Under the pieces are notes generated by a model. The model made no database searches and was not told where the DNA came from. It saw only the letters and a program-made list of their open reading frames with translations. From Candidatus Latescibacterota bacterium (lineage in GTDB: Bacteria; Krumholzibacteriota; Krumholzibacteriia; G020349025), in contig CP070763.1 in NCBI GenBank assembly GCA_020349025.1, positions 3,401,850-3,465,286 on the forward strand: 63,437 nucleotides of DNA, read 5' to 3'. Below are positions 29,709-38,000 of the stretch, piece by piece; positions within the stretch are counted from its first letter, which is position 1, and each line of letters opens with the position of its first letter. The translations under genes were made by a program, and so were the position numbers.

Positions 29709-29950
29709 GTGGAGCGAAGGCTTGTGCCTCTCCCCCGCACCGGCGTCGCGCCGGCCCCTCTGTTCTTCGCCGCTCGCACCCACGAGATCGCGCGCTCCTT
29801 CACCTGCGTGTCATTCAGTCATGGAGTTGGGGTTCAAAACCGAACATGGTCGTTTGACCCGACGAGTGGACTCTGGTTGTCCAGGTGATCGCCACGCCGA
29901 CATCATAGCCGAGCCCAGGGGACACTGCACCCCGCGATGCGGCGGCGCGC

Positions 29951-31789
29951 TCACCCAACCCCGGCGGGCTGGAGCAGCGAATCGAGATCGAACGGCAGGG
30001 TCCACTCTTCTGGTGGCTCGTCGCGATCCTTGAAGATGTGCAGGATGCGCGCTCGACCCAGGTCTTCGTAATCGGGCTCCGGATACTTTTCGCGGCGCAG
30101 CGGGCGCTCCATCTCGTAGTCGTGCAGAATGACCCGAATCCGCGGTAGCCCCGTGAAGTCACTCTCCTCGATCAGGCGCGAGCCTTCGAGGCGATCGTAG
30201 CGGTCGAACATCCGGCGCAGGACGAGCTCCAGGCCGCGAAACCCGACACCATCCTCGAGAAAGATCAAATCCACGCCGAGAGAGCGGCACACCTGGTGCA
30301 TGTGGTGTCGCGCCGGCCGCGGCAGCGCACGATGGTAGTAGGGAGGGATCACCTCCGAGATCAGCGTCTCGTCCTCCCCATGCTCGCTCTCCTCGTAGTG
30401 GTCGCGCGTGACGGCGCTGAACCACCAGTACTGAGGCGCGATCCAGAACCCGGTTCCGCTGCGGAAGCGCCGCCGCTCGGCGCGCTTCAGAATCGCCTCG
30501 AGAACCTCGAGCAGAACGCGGCGCCTCTGCTCGACGTCGCGCCGCGCGAGAACGTCGTGGAACTCCGGGATGTCGAGCGCCGTGCGCGACACGCGCAGCG
30601 CGTCGCCCCGATCGGCTCCGGGCGCGCGGGCGTGATCCACGAGCTCGATGCGGACATCGGTGGGGTCCGGGGGCGCGGGGTGCAAGCGCGCTCGCCAGCG
30701 ACGCTGGCGCAGGACGCGCTCGATGCCTTCGAGATCCCCTTCGCGCTCCGCGCCCGCGATGTGGAGTCGCGTGGGCGCGGGGGCTTCCGGATCGTTCCGC
30801 CGCAGGACGTGGGCATGATACGCCCACGCCCCGGCGAGCACGCACAGGCCCCAGGCGGAGAGCCAGGCGGTCACGTGGCCGAGGAACGCCGTGATCGGCA
30901 TCGCCGTGGCGCTGCGCGACATCCCCACGGCGAGCGGCCCCACGGAGAGGAGGATGGCGAGCAGGAAGGGAAGAACGAACACCGGCCCCAGGAGCGTGAG
31001 AAAGGGATTCCACTCGATGGCGCGAATCTCCTTCGTTCTGCGGTCACACCACACCAGGTTGAGCCGCCGTCGCGGCGGGATCCAGACGTAGGTCACCGCG
31101 ACGAGCAGCGCCAAGCCGATGAGCGCCGCGGCCACCCACACCGGCAGAGCCACGCCCGCTACGAGGGCGCTCACGAAGTAGGCGCCGATCAGCAGGAACT
31201 CACGCGAGCGCGAACGGGGCGTCGCATGCGTCCAGTTGGCAACCATGTGATCGTGGATGTAGGCCGGTGGAAGAAAGAGCATCAGGACGATCGCGAGCGC
31301 CAGCGCAGCCCACAGAAGCGCCACGCAGCTGATCCATCCCAGATAGAAGAGCGGCGCGACGACAGTGCGCAGCGGCGTCCCGGCGAACACGATCCACGCA
31401 AGCACCGCGAGCGTCGATCCCGTCAGGCCGACGATCGTTCCCAGGAGGATCGCGGGAACGCCGCGTGGAATCGGCGGCTCGCGCCGCAGGTCGACACCGA
31501 TGTCGAACCAGCGTGATTGCAGGAAGGAGCCGGCGCGAGCGAGCGCCCGCCTCAGGGCGCTGACCCAGGCGAGAGCGGTGCGCTGGTGCAGCATGGCGCA
31601 CCAGCCGACGACGAGCGTGATGAAGGCGAGCGCCGCGGCGTCGCCCACGTCCGAGCGGAAGCGCCGGCCGACGCCTTCGACCAGCACCAATGTCGCAAAG
31701 AGAACCAGAGCCGACGCTCTCTCGGCGCGCCGGCGCAGTCGAAACGGAAGGCGGATGCGGGGACGGAGCCTCATCCAAGCATTGTACAT
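29951..31789 (-). CDS. Polytopic membrane protein with C-terminal soluble domain, unknown
   Basis: About 612 residues. The first 400 or so form around eight or nine membrane helices, for example VPAILLGTIVGLTGS, ALWAALALAIVLMLF and FVLPFLLAILLSVG. A hydrophilic C-terminal domain of about 200 residues follows, with FWIAPQYWWFSAVTRDHYEE and LIFLEDGVGFRGLELVLRRMFDR. I do not recognise the family. The proposed ATG (31789) has no good ribosome site; an in-frame ATG lies 15 bp inside it. The frame extends far upstream antiparallel to no known gene but overlaps the serpin gene, so I excluded that part. It is transcribed after the serpin gene. Confidence 0.65.
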   Translation of the reverse strand: MYNAWMRLRPRIRLPFRLRRRAERASALVLFATLVLVEGVGRRFRSDVGDAAALAFITLVVGWCAMLHQRTALAWVSALRRALARAGSFLQSRWFDIGVDLRREPPIPRGVPAILLGTIVGLTGSTLAVLAWIVFAGTPLRTVVAPLFYLGWISCVALLWAALALAIVLMLFLPPAYIHDHMVANWTHATPRSRSREFLLIGAYFVSALVAGVALPVWVAAALIGLALLVAVTYVWIPPRRRLNLVWCDRRTKEIRAIEWNPFLTLLGPVFVLPFLLAILLSVGPLAVGMSRSATAMPITAFLGHVTAWLSAWGLCVLAGAWAYHAHVLRRNDPEAPAPTRLHIAGAEREGDLEGIERVLRQRRWRARLHPAPPDPTDVRIELVDHARAPGADRGDALRVSRTALDIPEFHDVLARRDVEQRRRVLLEVLEAILKRAERRRFRSGTGFWIAPQYWWFSAVTRDHYEESEHGEDETLISEVIPPYYHRALPRPARHHMHQVCRSLGVDLIFLEDGVGFRGLELVLRRMFDRYDRLEGSRLIEESDFTGLPRIRVILHDYEMERPLRREKYPEPDYEDLGRARILHIFKDRDEPPEEWTLPFDLDSLLQPAGVG

Positions 31790-31835
31790 GCACCCGGGGG
31801 CGAAGGAGCGACGTTTCCGTTCTCGAAACCGCTTG

Positions 31836-31850
31836 CGGGTCCAAGACCCG
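31836..31850 (-). terminator. Small hairpin after the serpin gene
   Basis: CGGGTC and GACCCG pair with a 3-base loop, 38 bp beyond the serpin stop. It lacks a T-tract, so it is only a weak terminator candidate. Confidence 0.25.
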
Positions 31851-31887
31851 ACGTCTTGTGGAACGTGACTCGACTGGCGCCCCGGAA

Positions 31888-33456
31888 TCACGCGCTCGCG
31901 GGTTTCGTCATCCGACCGAAGAACAGGATCGTGCTGGTCGGGCGATCCTGGATGATGAACAGGAACGGCCGATCCGCCTCGAACGTGGGTGTGAACGCAA
32001 CCGGAGGTTCCATCCCCGCAGTGATCCCCACGACGGCCGTGATAGCGGCGGCTTCGGTGCCCTTCTCGTTCACGTCGACCAGCGCTTTGTGCAACACGGC
32101 AGAAATCCACAGTTGCTCGTTCGGATCGCTGGCGGTGGTCATGCCGCCGAATTGAGCTCCACCGGCGACACGTGGATCTTCAAACGCCCGAACCATTCCC
32201 ATCTGCTGCAGCATCTGCTTCATCCCGTAGCTCGTTTCCAGCTTGAACTTGGGCACCTTCACGTGAACCCGCCGGGGCCTCAGTCGCGTGATCCACCGCT
32301 TCAGCTTCGATGAAGTCAGGTTGCGCTCGAGGTCCGGAAGCCCATCCGGCCGGTTCGGCGCCATCAGCACCATCGCAAGCCGCTCCCCTTTGTAGGGCAG
32401 CTCGAGCATCGCGAAACCGTTCTCGTCCGGGTACTTGGCAATCTTCGCGGCTTTCTTCGGGTCGCTTGGCAGTTCGTCCGGGGTGTCGAAGAACGCCCCA
32501 TCGGCCTCGAACGCGGCATAGCGGCCTGATTCGAGTGCGTAGGCCTTCATCATGGGCGTCTTGGTCGTATCGCCATCGGCGAGCAGGAAGTCGCGCTGCC
32601 TGGTGTTTCGTTCCTCAAAAGGCTCCGACCACTCGCCCTTGAAGTAGATCGCGTTCGTGAGGACGAGGCGCGTCAGCTCATCCAGCGTGCCTGGGGTAAG
32701 GATGCTTCCGATTCGCCGGTTCGTCTGCTCTGCAACCCAAGCGTTGATCCGCTGCAGTGCCGACTCCGGGTTGGATTTGAAGTCCACCTCGAATGCGCCA
32801 CCCGTCTCATAGAAGCTCTCGATCGCCTCGACGAACGGCGGGCGCAAGGGATATGTCTTCTCGACCCAGAGTGCGTTGGCCACATGGATCTCGTATTGAT
32901 CCACCTGGGTGAACAGCTCATTGAGTCGGTTCTCGGCCTCTCTCTGTGCCCGTCTCTGTTCCCGATACGCTGACTCGGATGGCGCTGGCCGTTCGTGCAA
33001 CTCTTTTTCGATCCGCTCCATCTCGGCCTGCAGCTTTGCGATCTCGTTGCGGGTTTCGGCATCTTCGCTCTCAGACGGACTTTGGAGTTGCGCGTTGAGC
33101 GCGCTCATGCCCTTGTGGAGCGCTTCGATGTTCCAGGGGAGAGAATCCGCATCACTGGCGCGGCGCAGGTCGCTCGGGAAGCAGAGCGTCTTCCCCATTT
33201 CGGCGGCGGTCTCGTTGCGGGCGCCTTCGGCTGTCATCATGAGAGCGCTCAACATCGAATACGGTGAAAAGAAGATGTTCTCGCCCTCGTGCTCTCGAGC
33301 CAACTGACGATACAGATCGACGGCGAAACCATTGTTCGTCTCGGTCAGAGGCTGCACATCGATCCTCTCAGCGGCGGCGTTCTGAACGGGCTCGGCGGCG
33401 CAGCTCGTAAGCGTGCCGTTCAGTGCGATGACCGCAGCGTACTTGTGGATTCGCAT
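31888..33456 (-). CDS. Serpin-family lipoprotein
   Basis: A 522-residue serine protease inhibitor of the serpin fold. An N-terminal lipobox LTSC (Cys19) suggests export and lipid anchoring. Serpin landmarks include NIFFSPYSMLSAL, LVLTNAIYFKGEW, HVKVPKFKLE, and the C-terminal DRPFLFIIQD. The reactive-centre hinge EKGTEAAAITA matches the consensus of inhibitory serpins; counting from the hinge Glu as P17 places an alanine near P1, hinting at elastase-like targets. About 60 residues of charged, probably coiled-coil sequence (EIAKLQAEMERIEKELHER) are inserted in the N-terminal half. The ATG at 33456 is chosen for the leader; a TTG 18 bp upstream is possible. Confidence 0.88.
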   Translation of the reverse strand: MRIHKYAAVIALNGTLTSCAAEPVQNAAAERIDVQPLTETNNGFAVDLYRQLAREHEGENIFFSPYSMLSALMMTAEGARNETAAEMGKTLCFPSDLRRASDADSLPWNIEALHKGMSALNAQLQSPSESEDAETRNEIAKLQAEMERIEKELHERPAPSESAYREQRRAQREAENRLNELFTQVDQYEIHVANALWVEKTYPLRPPFVEAIESFYETGGAFEVDFKSNPESALQRINAWVAEQTNRRIGSILTPGTLDELTRLVLTNAIYFKGEWSEPFEERNTRQRDFLLADGDTTKTPMMKAYALESGRYAAFEADGAFFDTPDELPSDPKKAAKIAKYPDENGFAMLELPYKGERLAMVLMAPNRPDGLPDLERNLTSSKLKRWITRLRPRRVHVKVPKFKLETSYGMKQMLQQMGMVRAFEDPRVAGGAQFGGMTTASDPNEQLWISAVLHKALVDVNEKGTEAAAITAVVGITAGMEPPVAFTPTFEADRPFLFIIQDRPTSTILFFGRMTKPASA

Positions 33457-33924
33457 GTCGAACCGCCGCGTCAAGGGTACGAGGAACGCGACGCGATTGC
33501 CAGACGCCGCGCGGGTGGCCGTTCACACCCACGAGGTACGCTGACGGCGCAATCGGGCGTGCCACGCATGACCGCGCGGGACACACTCCGCGCGTGAGCC
33601 ACACGACCACGTTGCGCCACAAGGACCACAGGGTGTGAGCCAGACTGCCACGTGTGAGCCAAGACTGCCACGTGTGAGCCAGAGCTGCAACGTATGCGCT
33701 AGGGCTGCCTCGTATGCGCTCCACCCACAACGAGTGCACCTGGAACGGCCGCCGATGAGCCACGGCGTGGCCTGGGAGAGCTTCGCCGCTGTCTCGCTCC
33801 GCCCCGACGCTCGACGCACGCCCTGGACGCAACAGATCTTCGGTGGGCCAGACGTTCCGGTGTACATTGAGCGGCACGTGTCGAAGGGCTCCCGGAACCG
33901 ACAGCAGTTGTTGGGCATTTGATC
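33457..33924. other. Divergent intergenic region with tandem repeat
   Basis: About 470 bp between the serpin gene and the TMTC-like gene, which point away from each other. Its middle is the 20-bp-period repeat at 33594-33733. No gene was recognised. Confidence 0.5.
33594..33733. repeat. Degenerate tandem repeat, about 20-bp period, seven units
   Basis: Units begin near 33594, 33614, 33635, 33654, 33674, 33694 and 33714. The clearest read GTGAGCCAGACTGCCACGT, the next two differ by one to four bases, and the outer units decay (ATGCGCTAGGGCTGCCTCGT). Spacing is 19 to 21 bp. No dyad spacers like a CRISPR are present. It could be an array of protein-binding sites or a decaying replication-slippage repeat. 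Confidence 0.7.
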
Positions 33925-35613
33925 ATGCGCGAGTCGAGCCTTGCGTTTCCCGTCGTTGCAGCCTGCGCCGTCGCGCTCGTGGCGGCGGCGACCTATGCGA
34001 GCAGCGTCGGCTACGAGCTCGTCTGGGACGACCCACTCCTCCTCGGCTCGATCGCGGAGGCGGAGGATCGGGGTGGCCTCGGCGCCATTCTCACCGCGCC
34101 GTTCCAGCTTTTCGGCGCCGAAGAGCTGCGCGTCTACTTCCGGCCCGTCGTCCTTCTGAGCTTGCGGGGCGACCAGACCGCCGGCGGTGGCGCAGCCTGG
34201 ACGTTCCACGCCACGAACGTCCTCCTGCACGCGCTCGTCAGCGTCCTCTGCTTCACCATGTTCCGCGCCTATCTCTCCAGCGCGGCCGCCTTGGCTGCGG
34301 CGCTCCTCTTTGCCGTCCACCCCGTGCACACCGAGTCGGTCGCATTCGTTTCGGGGCGCACCGACGTCTGGGCAGCGCTCTTCCTCCTGATTGCAGCCGT
34401 ATGCTGGGTGCGCGTGCGTCACGATGTCGTCGAGCGGCGCCTGGTCTGGCTCGCTATCGGGGGTGGTGCCTTCTTCCTCGCGCTCCTCTCCAAAGAGGTG
34501 GCGTTCGTTCTTCCCGGAGTGCTCCTCGTGTGGGATCGGCTCGATCCGCGTCCGGCATCGCCACCGTTCTGGTTCAAGCGCAACGCACCCTGGTTGCTCT
34601 CCTGGGGAATCGCCATCGTCGTCGCGCTCGCCATCCGCACGGGCGTGGCTGGTGTCGGGTTCGGCGCGAGCGCGGCGAGCGCTTCCCCGCTTCTGGCGGG
34701 CGGTCTCCCCTTCGCCGCCGCACTCTGCACCACGTATGCGAGGCTTCTGCTCTTGCCGTGGCCACTCTTCGCCTACTACTCGGCCGACATGCTGCGCGCG
34801 ACGGGGCTCTCGATTGCAGCCTTGGCGGCTCTGATCGGTCTGTCTGCTGCGTTCTTCTCGCCTCGCCGAGGTCGATTGGGCGCCTTGGCGTTGGTGTGGA
34901 TGGCTGGCTTTCTCCTCCCCGTTTCAGGCGTCGTGCCGCTCGTCGGCGCGGCGCTCGCCGAGCGCCATCTCTACCTGCCGTCGATCGGCTTCTGTCTCCT
35001 CCTGGGAGCTGTTCTCGACCACCTCCCCAGCGCGCTCCCGCTTCGCTCCACCGGGCGTGTGCTCATCGCATCGCTCGGGTTGCTGTCCGTGGTGTTGACG
35101 CTCGCAAGAACGCCAACCTGGCGCGACGACGTCAGGCTCTACACCCACATCAGCGAAACCGCGCCCAACGAAGCGTGGGCGCATTACAACCTCGGGCTCG
35201 CGCTCGAGTCACGCGGTCGCATCGCGCGCGCCGAAAGGGCGTTTCTGAAAACGGTGCAAGTCGACCCGGGCTTCGCCGAAGCGCACTACAACCTCGGACG
35301 GCTCGACCTCGAGCGCAAGCGTCCGGGCGACGCAGTGCTTCACTTCCAGAAGGCGGTGGAAGCGGAACCCGGCTTCTCGGTTGCGTGGAACAACCTGGGC
35401 GTGGCGCTGACGCGGAGCGGCAGAAGCGAGGAGGCTCTCCGAGCCCACGAGCAGGCGATCGCAGCGGACCCGAGGAACGCCGCCGCCCACGCCAACCTGG
35501 GCTTCCTCTACCTGCGAACGGGTCGCCGAGATCTGGCCATCAGGACGCTCGAAACGTTGCGGGGACTGGACCCCGCCATGGCCGCAGAGCTCGACCGCGC
35601 GCTGAAGCAGTAG
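33925..35613 (+). CDS. TMTC-like membrane glycosyltransferase with C-terminal TPR repeats
   Basis: A 562-residue protein. About the first 400 residues form a GT-C membrane domain with around ten helices; the first loop holds LVWDDPLLLGS, and FRPVVLLSL and AVHPVHTESVAFVSGRTD follow, as in TMTC/PMT-type O-mannosyltransferases. The last 150 residues are four TPR units (AWAHYNLGLAL, AEAHYNLGRL, SVAWNNLGVAL, AAAHANLGFLY). Such enzymes glycosylate exported proteins from a lipid-linked sugar. The ATG at 33925 is preceded in frame by a TTG. The GT2 gene follows 97 bp later. Confidence 0.82.
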   Translation: MRESSLAFPVVAACAVALVAAATYASSVGYELVWDDPLLLGSIAEAEDRGGLGAILTAPFQLFGAEELRVYFRPVVLLSLRGDQTAGGGAAWTFHATNVLLHALVSVLCFTMFRAYLSSAAALAAALLFAVHPVHTESVAFVSGRTDVWAALFLLIAAVCWVRVRHDVVERRLVWLAIGGGAFFLALLSKEVAFVLPGVLLVWDRLDPRPASPPFWFKRNAPWLLSWGIAIVVALAIRTGVAGVGFGASAASASPLLAGGLPFAAALCTTYARLLLLPWPLFAYYSADMLRATGLSIAALAALIGLSAAFFSPRRGRLGALALVWMAGFLLPVSGVVPLVGAALAERHLYLPSIGFCLLLGAVLDHLPSALPLRSTGRVLIASLGLLSVVLTLARTPTWRDDVRLYTHISETAPNEAWAHYNLGLALESRGRIARAERAFLKTVQVDPGFAEAHYNLGRLDLERKRPGDAVLHFQKAVEAEPGFSVAWNNLGVALTRSGRSEEALRAHEQAIAADPRNAAAHANLGFLYLRTGRRDLAIRTLETLRGLDPAMAAELDRALKQ

Positions 35614-35710
35614 CCAAGGGGCTCCGTTGTAGAGAGCTTGGAGCCGGCCGCCTGAGGACCTATTCTGCAAACAGCGACCGGCGCGCTTCGAGCCAGTCTG
35701 TGAGGATCGC

Positions 35711-36907
35711 GTGGAGATGGTGCTGAGAGCATTGGGGCTCCTATTCGCCGTCTCTTCTGTGGTGCTCTTTCTCTACAACTTCACGCTGGCTCTGGTGTCG
35801 CTGGCCTGCCGACGAGCCGTTCCACAAAAAGCAGCTCAAGATCTGCGATTCGCCATCGTTGTGCCGGCGCACAATGAGGAGCGGACGATCGCAGCAACGC
35901 TGCACTCCTGCCAGGCGATAGACTACCCTGCCGACAACTACGACGTCTTTGTGATTGCGGACAACTGCACCGACGACACCGCAGGCGTCGTGTCCAGCCA
36001 CGGTATCCACTGCCTCGTGAGACAGGATCCGACGCGACGCGGCAAAGGATATGCTCTGCGCTGGGCGTTCGATCAACTGTTACCCAAAGGCTACGACGCG
36101 TTTGTTGTGCTCGATGCGGACTGCCGAATCGACGCTTACAGTCTCAATGTCTTCGCCGATGAGATCGCGTCCCGCCAGGCTGTCCTGCAGGCCAACAATG
36201 TCGTCTCCAACCCCGACGACAGCGCGATCAGCTACGCCGTCGCCGTCGGCAACGCAATGGAGAATCACCTCTACTACCGCCCCAAGTCCGAGCTCGGTCT
36301 AATGGTCCTTCTCCGTGGAACGGGAATGGTGTTCCGCAGGGAGGTCTTGGAGCGGTATCCGTGGGGAGCCTTCTCGATCGTGGAGGACATGGACTACTCG
36401 ATCTCTCTCTACAAGAACGGTCTCAAGGTCAAGTTCCTCTCGGACGTCGCCGTACGTTCGCCCGCCCCCGGGGATTCCGAGCAGCTGGCTGCGCAACGCT
36501 CACGCTGGGCCGGGGGAAACGTGCAGCTCGGCAAGGCCGGCGCCCTGAAGCTCCTCACAGAGGGAATCGGCAAGGGCAAGGCAATCTACGTCGACATGGC
36601 GTTGACGATCGTGTCGCAGAGCAAACCTTTGCAGCTGATCTCAGTCGCTGCGCTCTACCTCGTGTCGACTCTCGGAATCTTGCTGTCTCGCGATCGGTTC
36701 TTCGACGGGTTGTTCGGCCTCAGCAACGTCCTCGTCATCGGGTATGCCGCCTACATCCTCTGGGGAATTCTCGACCTCGGCCTCTCCCGCCGTCGCCTCG
36801 AGCTCCTGCTTCAGACTCCCCCCGTGCTCGCGAGACTCGCTGTGACCGCGCTGAGGAGTGTCGTGCGCGGCAGCGACGCGGCCTGGGAGCGCACGCCCCG
36901 CGAGTAA
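35711..36907 (+). CDS. Glycosyltransferase family 2, membrane-bound
   Basis: A 398-residue processive-type GT2 enzyme. It has an N-terminal membrane helix, a cytoplasmic GT-A domain with IVVPAHNEE, VIADNCTDDTA, the metal-binding FVVLDADCRID and the acceptor motif QLAAQRSRWAGGN, and two or three C-terminal helices. This layout fits polysaccharide or glycolipid synthases such as the cellulose/hyaluronan group or ceramide-type transferases. The GTG at 35711 has a GAGG site; an ATG lies 6 bp inside. It may work with the neighbouring TMTC-like protein. Codon use is less GC-biased than surrounding genes, which could mean transfer. Confidence 0.87.
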   Translation: MEMVLRALGLLFAVSSVVLFLYNFTLALVSLACRRAVPQKAAQDLRFAIVVPAHNEERTIAATLHSCQAIDYPADNYDVFVIADNCTDDTAGVVSSHGIHCLVRQDPTRRGKGYALRWAFDQLLPKGYDAFVVLDADCRIDAYSLNVFADEIASRQAVLQANNVVSNPDDSAISYAVAVGNAMENHLYYRPKSELGLMVLLRGTGMVFRREVLERYPWGAFSIVEDMDYSISLYKNGLKVKFLSDVAVRSPAPGDSEQLAAQRSRWAGGNVQLGKAGALKLLTEGIGKGKAIYVDMALTIVSQSKPLQLISVAALYLVSTLGILLSRDRFFDGLFGLSNVLVIGYAAYILWGILDLGLSRRRLELLLQTPPVLARLAVTALRSVVRGSDAAWERTPRE

Positions 36908-37023
36908 CGAATGCTTCGAGGATCAGCATCAGCGGGGGAGTGATGCTCGACGACAGAAGATCACGAACGTGGGAAGTGTCTAGCCGTCGCACCGAACGGC
37001 CGGCCAAGCGCTGCGTTTCCGTC

Positions 37024-37953
37024 TCACGGCCCGATGTAGCCCGTGCTGAGGACCACGTCGTCATACCAGACGCTGTTTGTCCGGCGCGCCTCGTGGACGA
37101 AAATGCCCAGGTTGAAGCGCTTGATCCGGACCTTCTCGCTCGTCCGCCAGCGGAACCCCGTCATGTGAAGGTAGAGCTCTCCATCAATCCATGCTGCGAG
37201 CTCGCCGTCGGCCTCCCCGATCGTGTTGACCTGGATCATCTGCTCCAGGCACACCCACTTGCCCCGAGGCGGAACGACGCGGCGCTCCTCTGTGGGAGCG
37301 AGCATGTTCCCCCACCACTTGCCGTCGCGGGCACGTTGCATGTCGACCCAGTAGGTGTAGAACATCATGAAGCCGGGCGAAGCGACGCGACCCCAGTCGC
37401 GCGCGGGCTCGAAGGCGCAGGTGAAGCGATCCGCACCGTTGGGGCGCACACCGGAGCGGCCCATCTCAGACCACTTGCTGTCACCGGCGACGCCGGCCAA
37501 CGAGCCGCCCGTATGGTGGTGGTTTCCCTGGTCGTAGTCCTCCGCGAAGCGGATATAGCGTCGGAAGTAGATGCGGTCGTGTCCTCGGCTCCCAAGCCAG
37601 CCGCTCGCACCCGAGCTCGACGAGCCGCGCTCCACTGCCGGCGCTTTGAACTGAATGGCGCCCTGGCCTCTGTGAGCCAGATTCTGACTCGAGACGAGCT
37701 CGACTCTGCCGTCGTCGATGCCTCGAATCTCGAAGTACTTCTTGAGCGATCCCTTCGACTCGAAGCCATCCTCGAAGAGGACCGTTCCGGGTGTCTCGAG
37801 GGCAGCCAGCGCTTTCGGGTCCTTCAACGTCTCCACCGTCACGTCACGAGGCGCCGGCGGAGTCGGGTTTTCCTGCGCCTCCGAGAGCGTGTCCAGTGAC
37901 ACGGAGACTGCGGCAGTCAATCCAAGGAGGAGACCTCTCACCAACCGGGACAA
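37024..37953 (-). CDS. Secreted polysaccharide-lyase-like (concanavalin A-fold) protein
   Basis: A 309-residue exported protein: signal peptide LVRGLLLGLTAAVSVSL with cleavage near LSEAQE. The mature part begins TVLFEDGFESKGSLKKYFE and includes IYFRRYIRFAEDY, KWVCLEQMIQVNT and GELAAWIDGELYLHMTGF, which closely follow the jelly-roll pattern of polysaccharide lyase family 14/20-like proteins. Catalytic residues cannot be assigned by eye, so it may be a lyase or only a glycan-binding module. It points toward the GT2 gene and ends 116 bp from it. The ATG follows a GGAG-rich leader. Confidence 0.65.
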   Translation of the reverse strand: MSRLVRGLLLGLTAAVSVSLDTLSEAQENPTPPAPRDVTVETLKDPKALAALETPGTVLFEDGFESKGSLKKYFEIRGIDDGRVELVSSQNLAHRGQGAIQFKAPAVERGSSSSGASGWLGSRGHDRIYFRRYIRFAEDYDQGNHHHTGGSLAGVAGDSKWSEMGRSGVRPNGADRFTCAFEPARDWGRVASPGFMMFYTYWVDMQRARDGKWWGNMLAPTEERRVVPPRGKWVCLEQMIQVNTIGEADGELAAWIDGELYLHMTGFRWRTSEKVRIKRFNLGIFVHEARRTNSVWYDDVVLSTGYIGP

Positions 37954-38000
37954 TGACGACCCCCCAACGGACGAAGGTTGGAGCGGTGAGCGAGAGCGTT

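Noticed and set aside
32258..32267. TTCACGTGAA palindrome inside the serpin gene as a parS site
   Set aside because: Only 11 of 16 consensus bases match, and it is within coding sequence far from parAB.
33594..33733. CRISPR array interpretation of the 20-bp repeat
   Set aside because: Units are contiguous with no unique spacers, and no cas genes are present.
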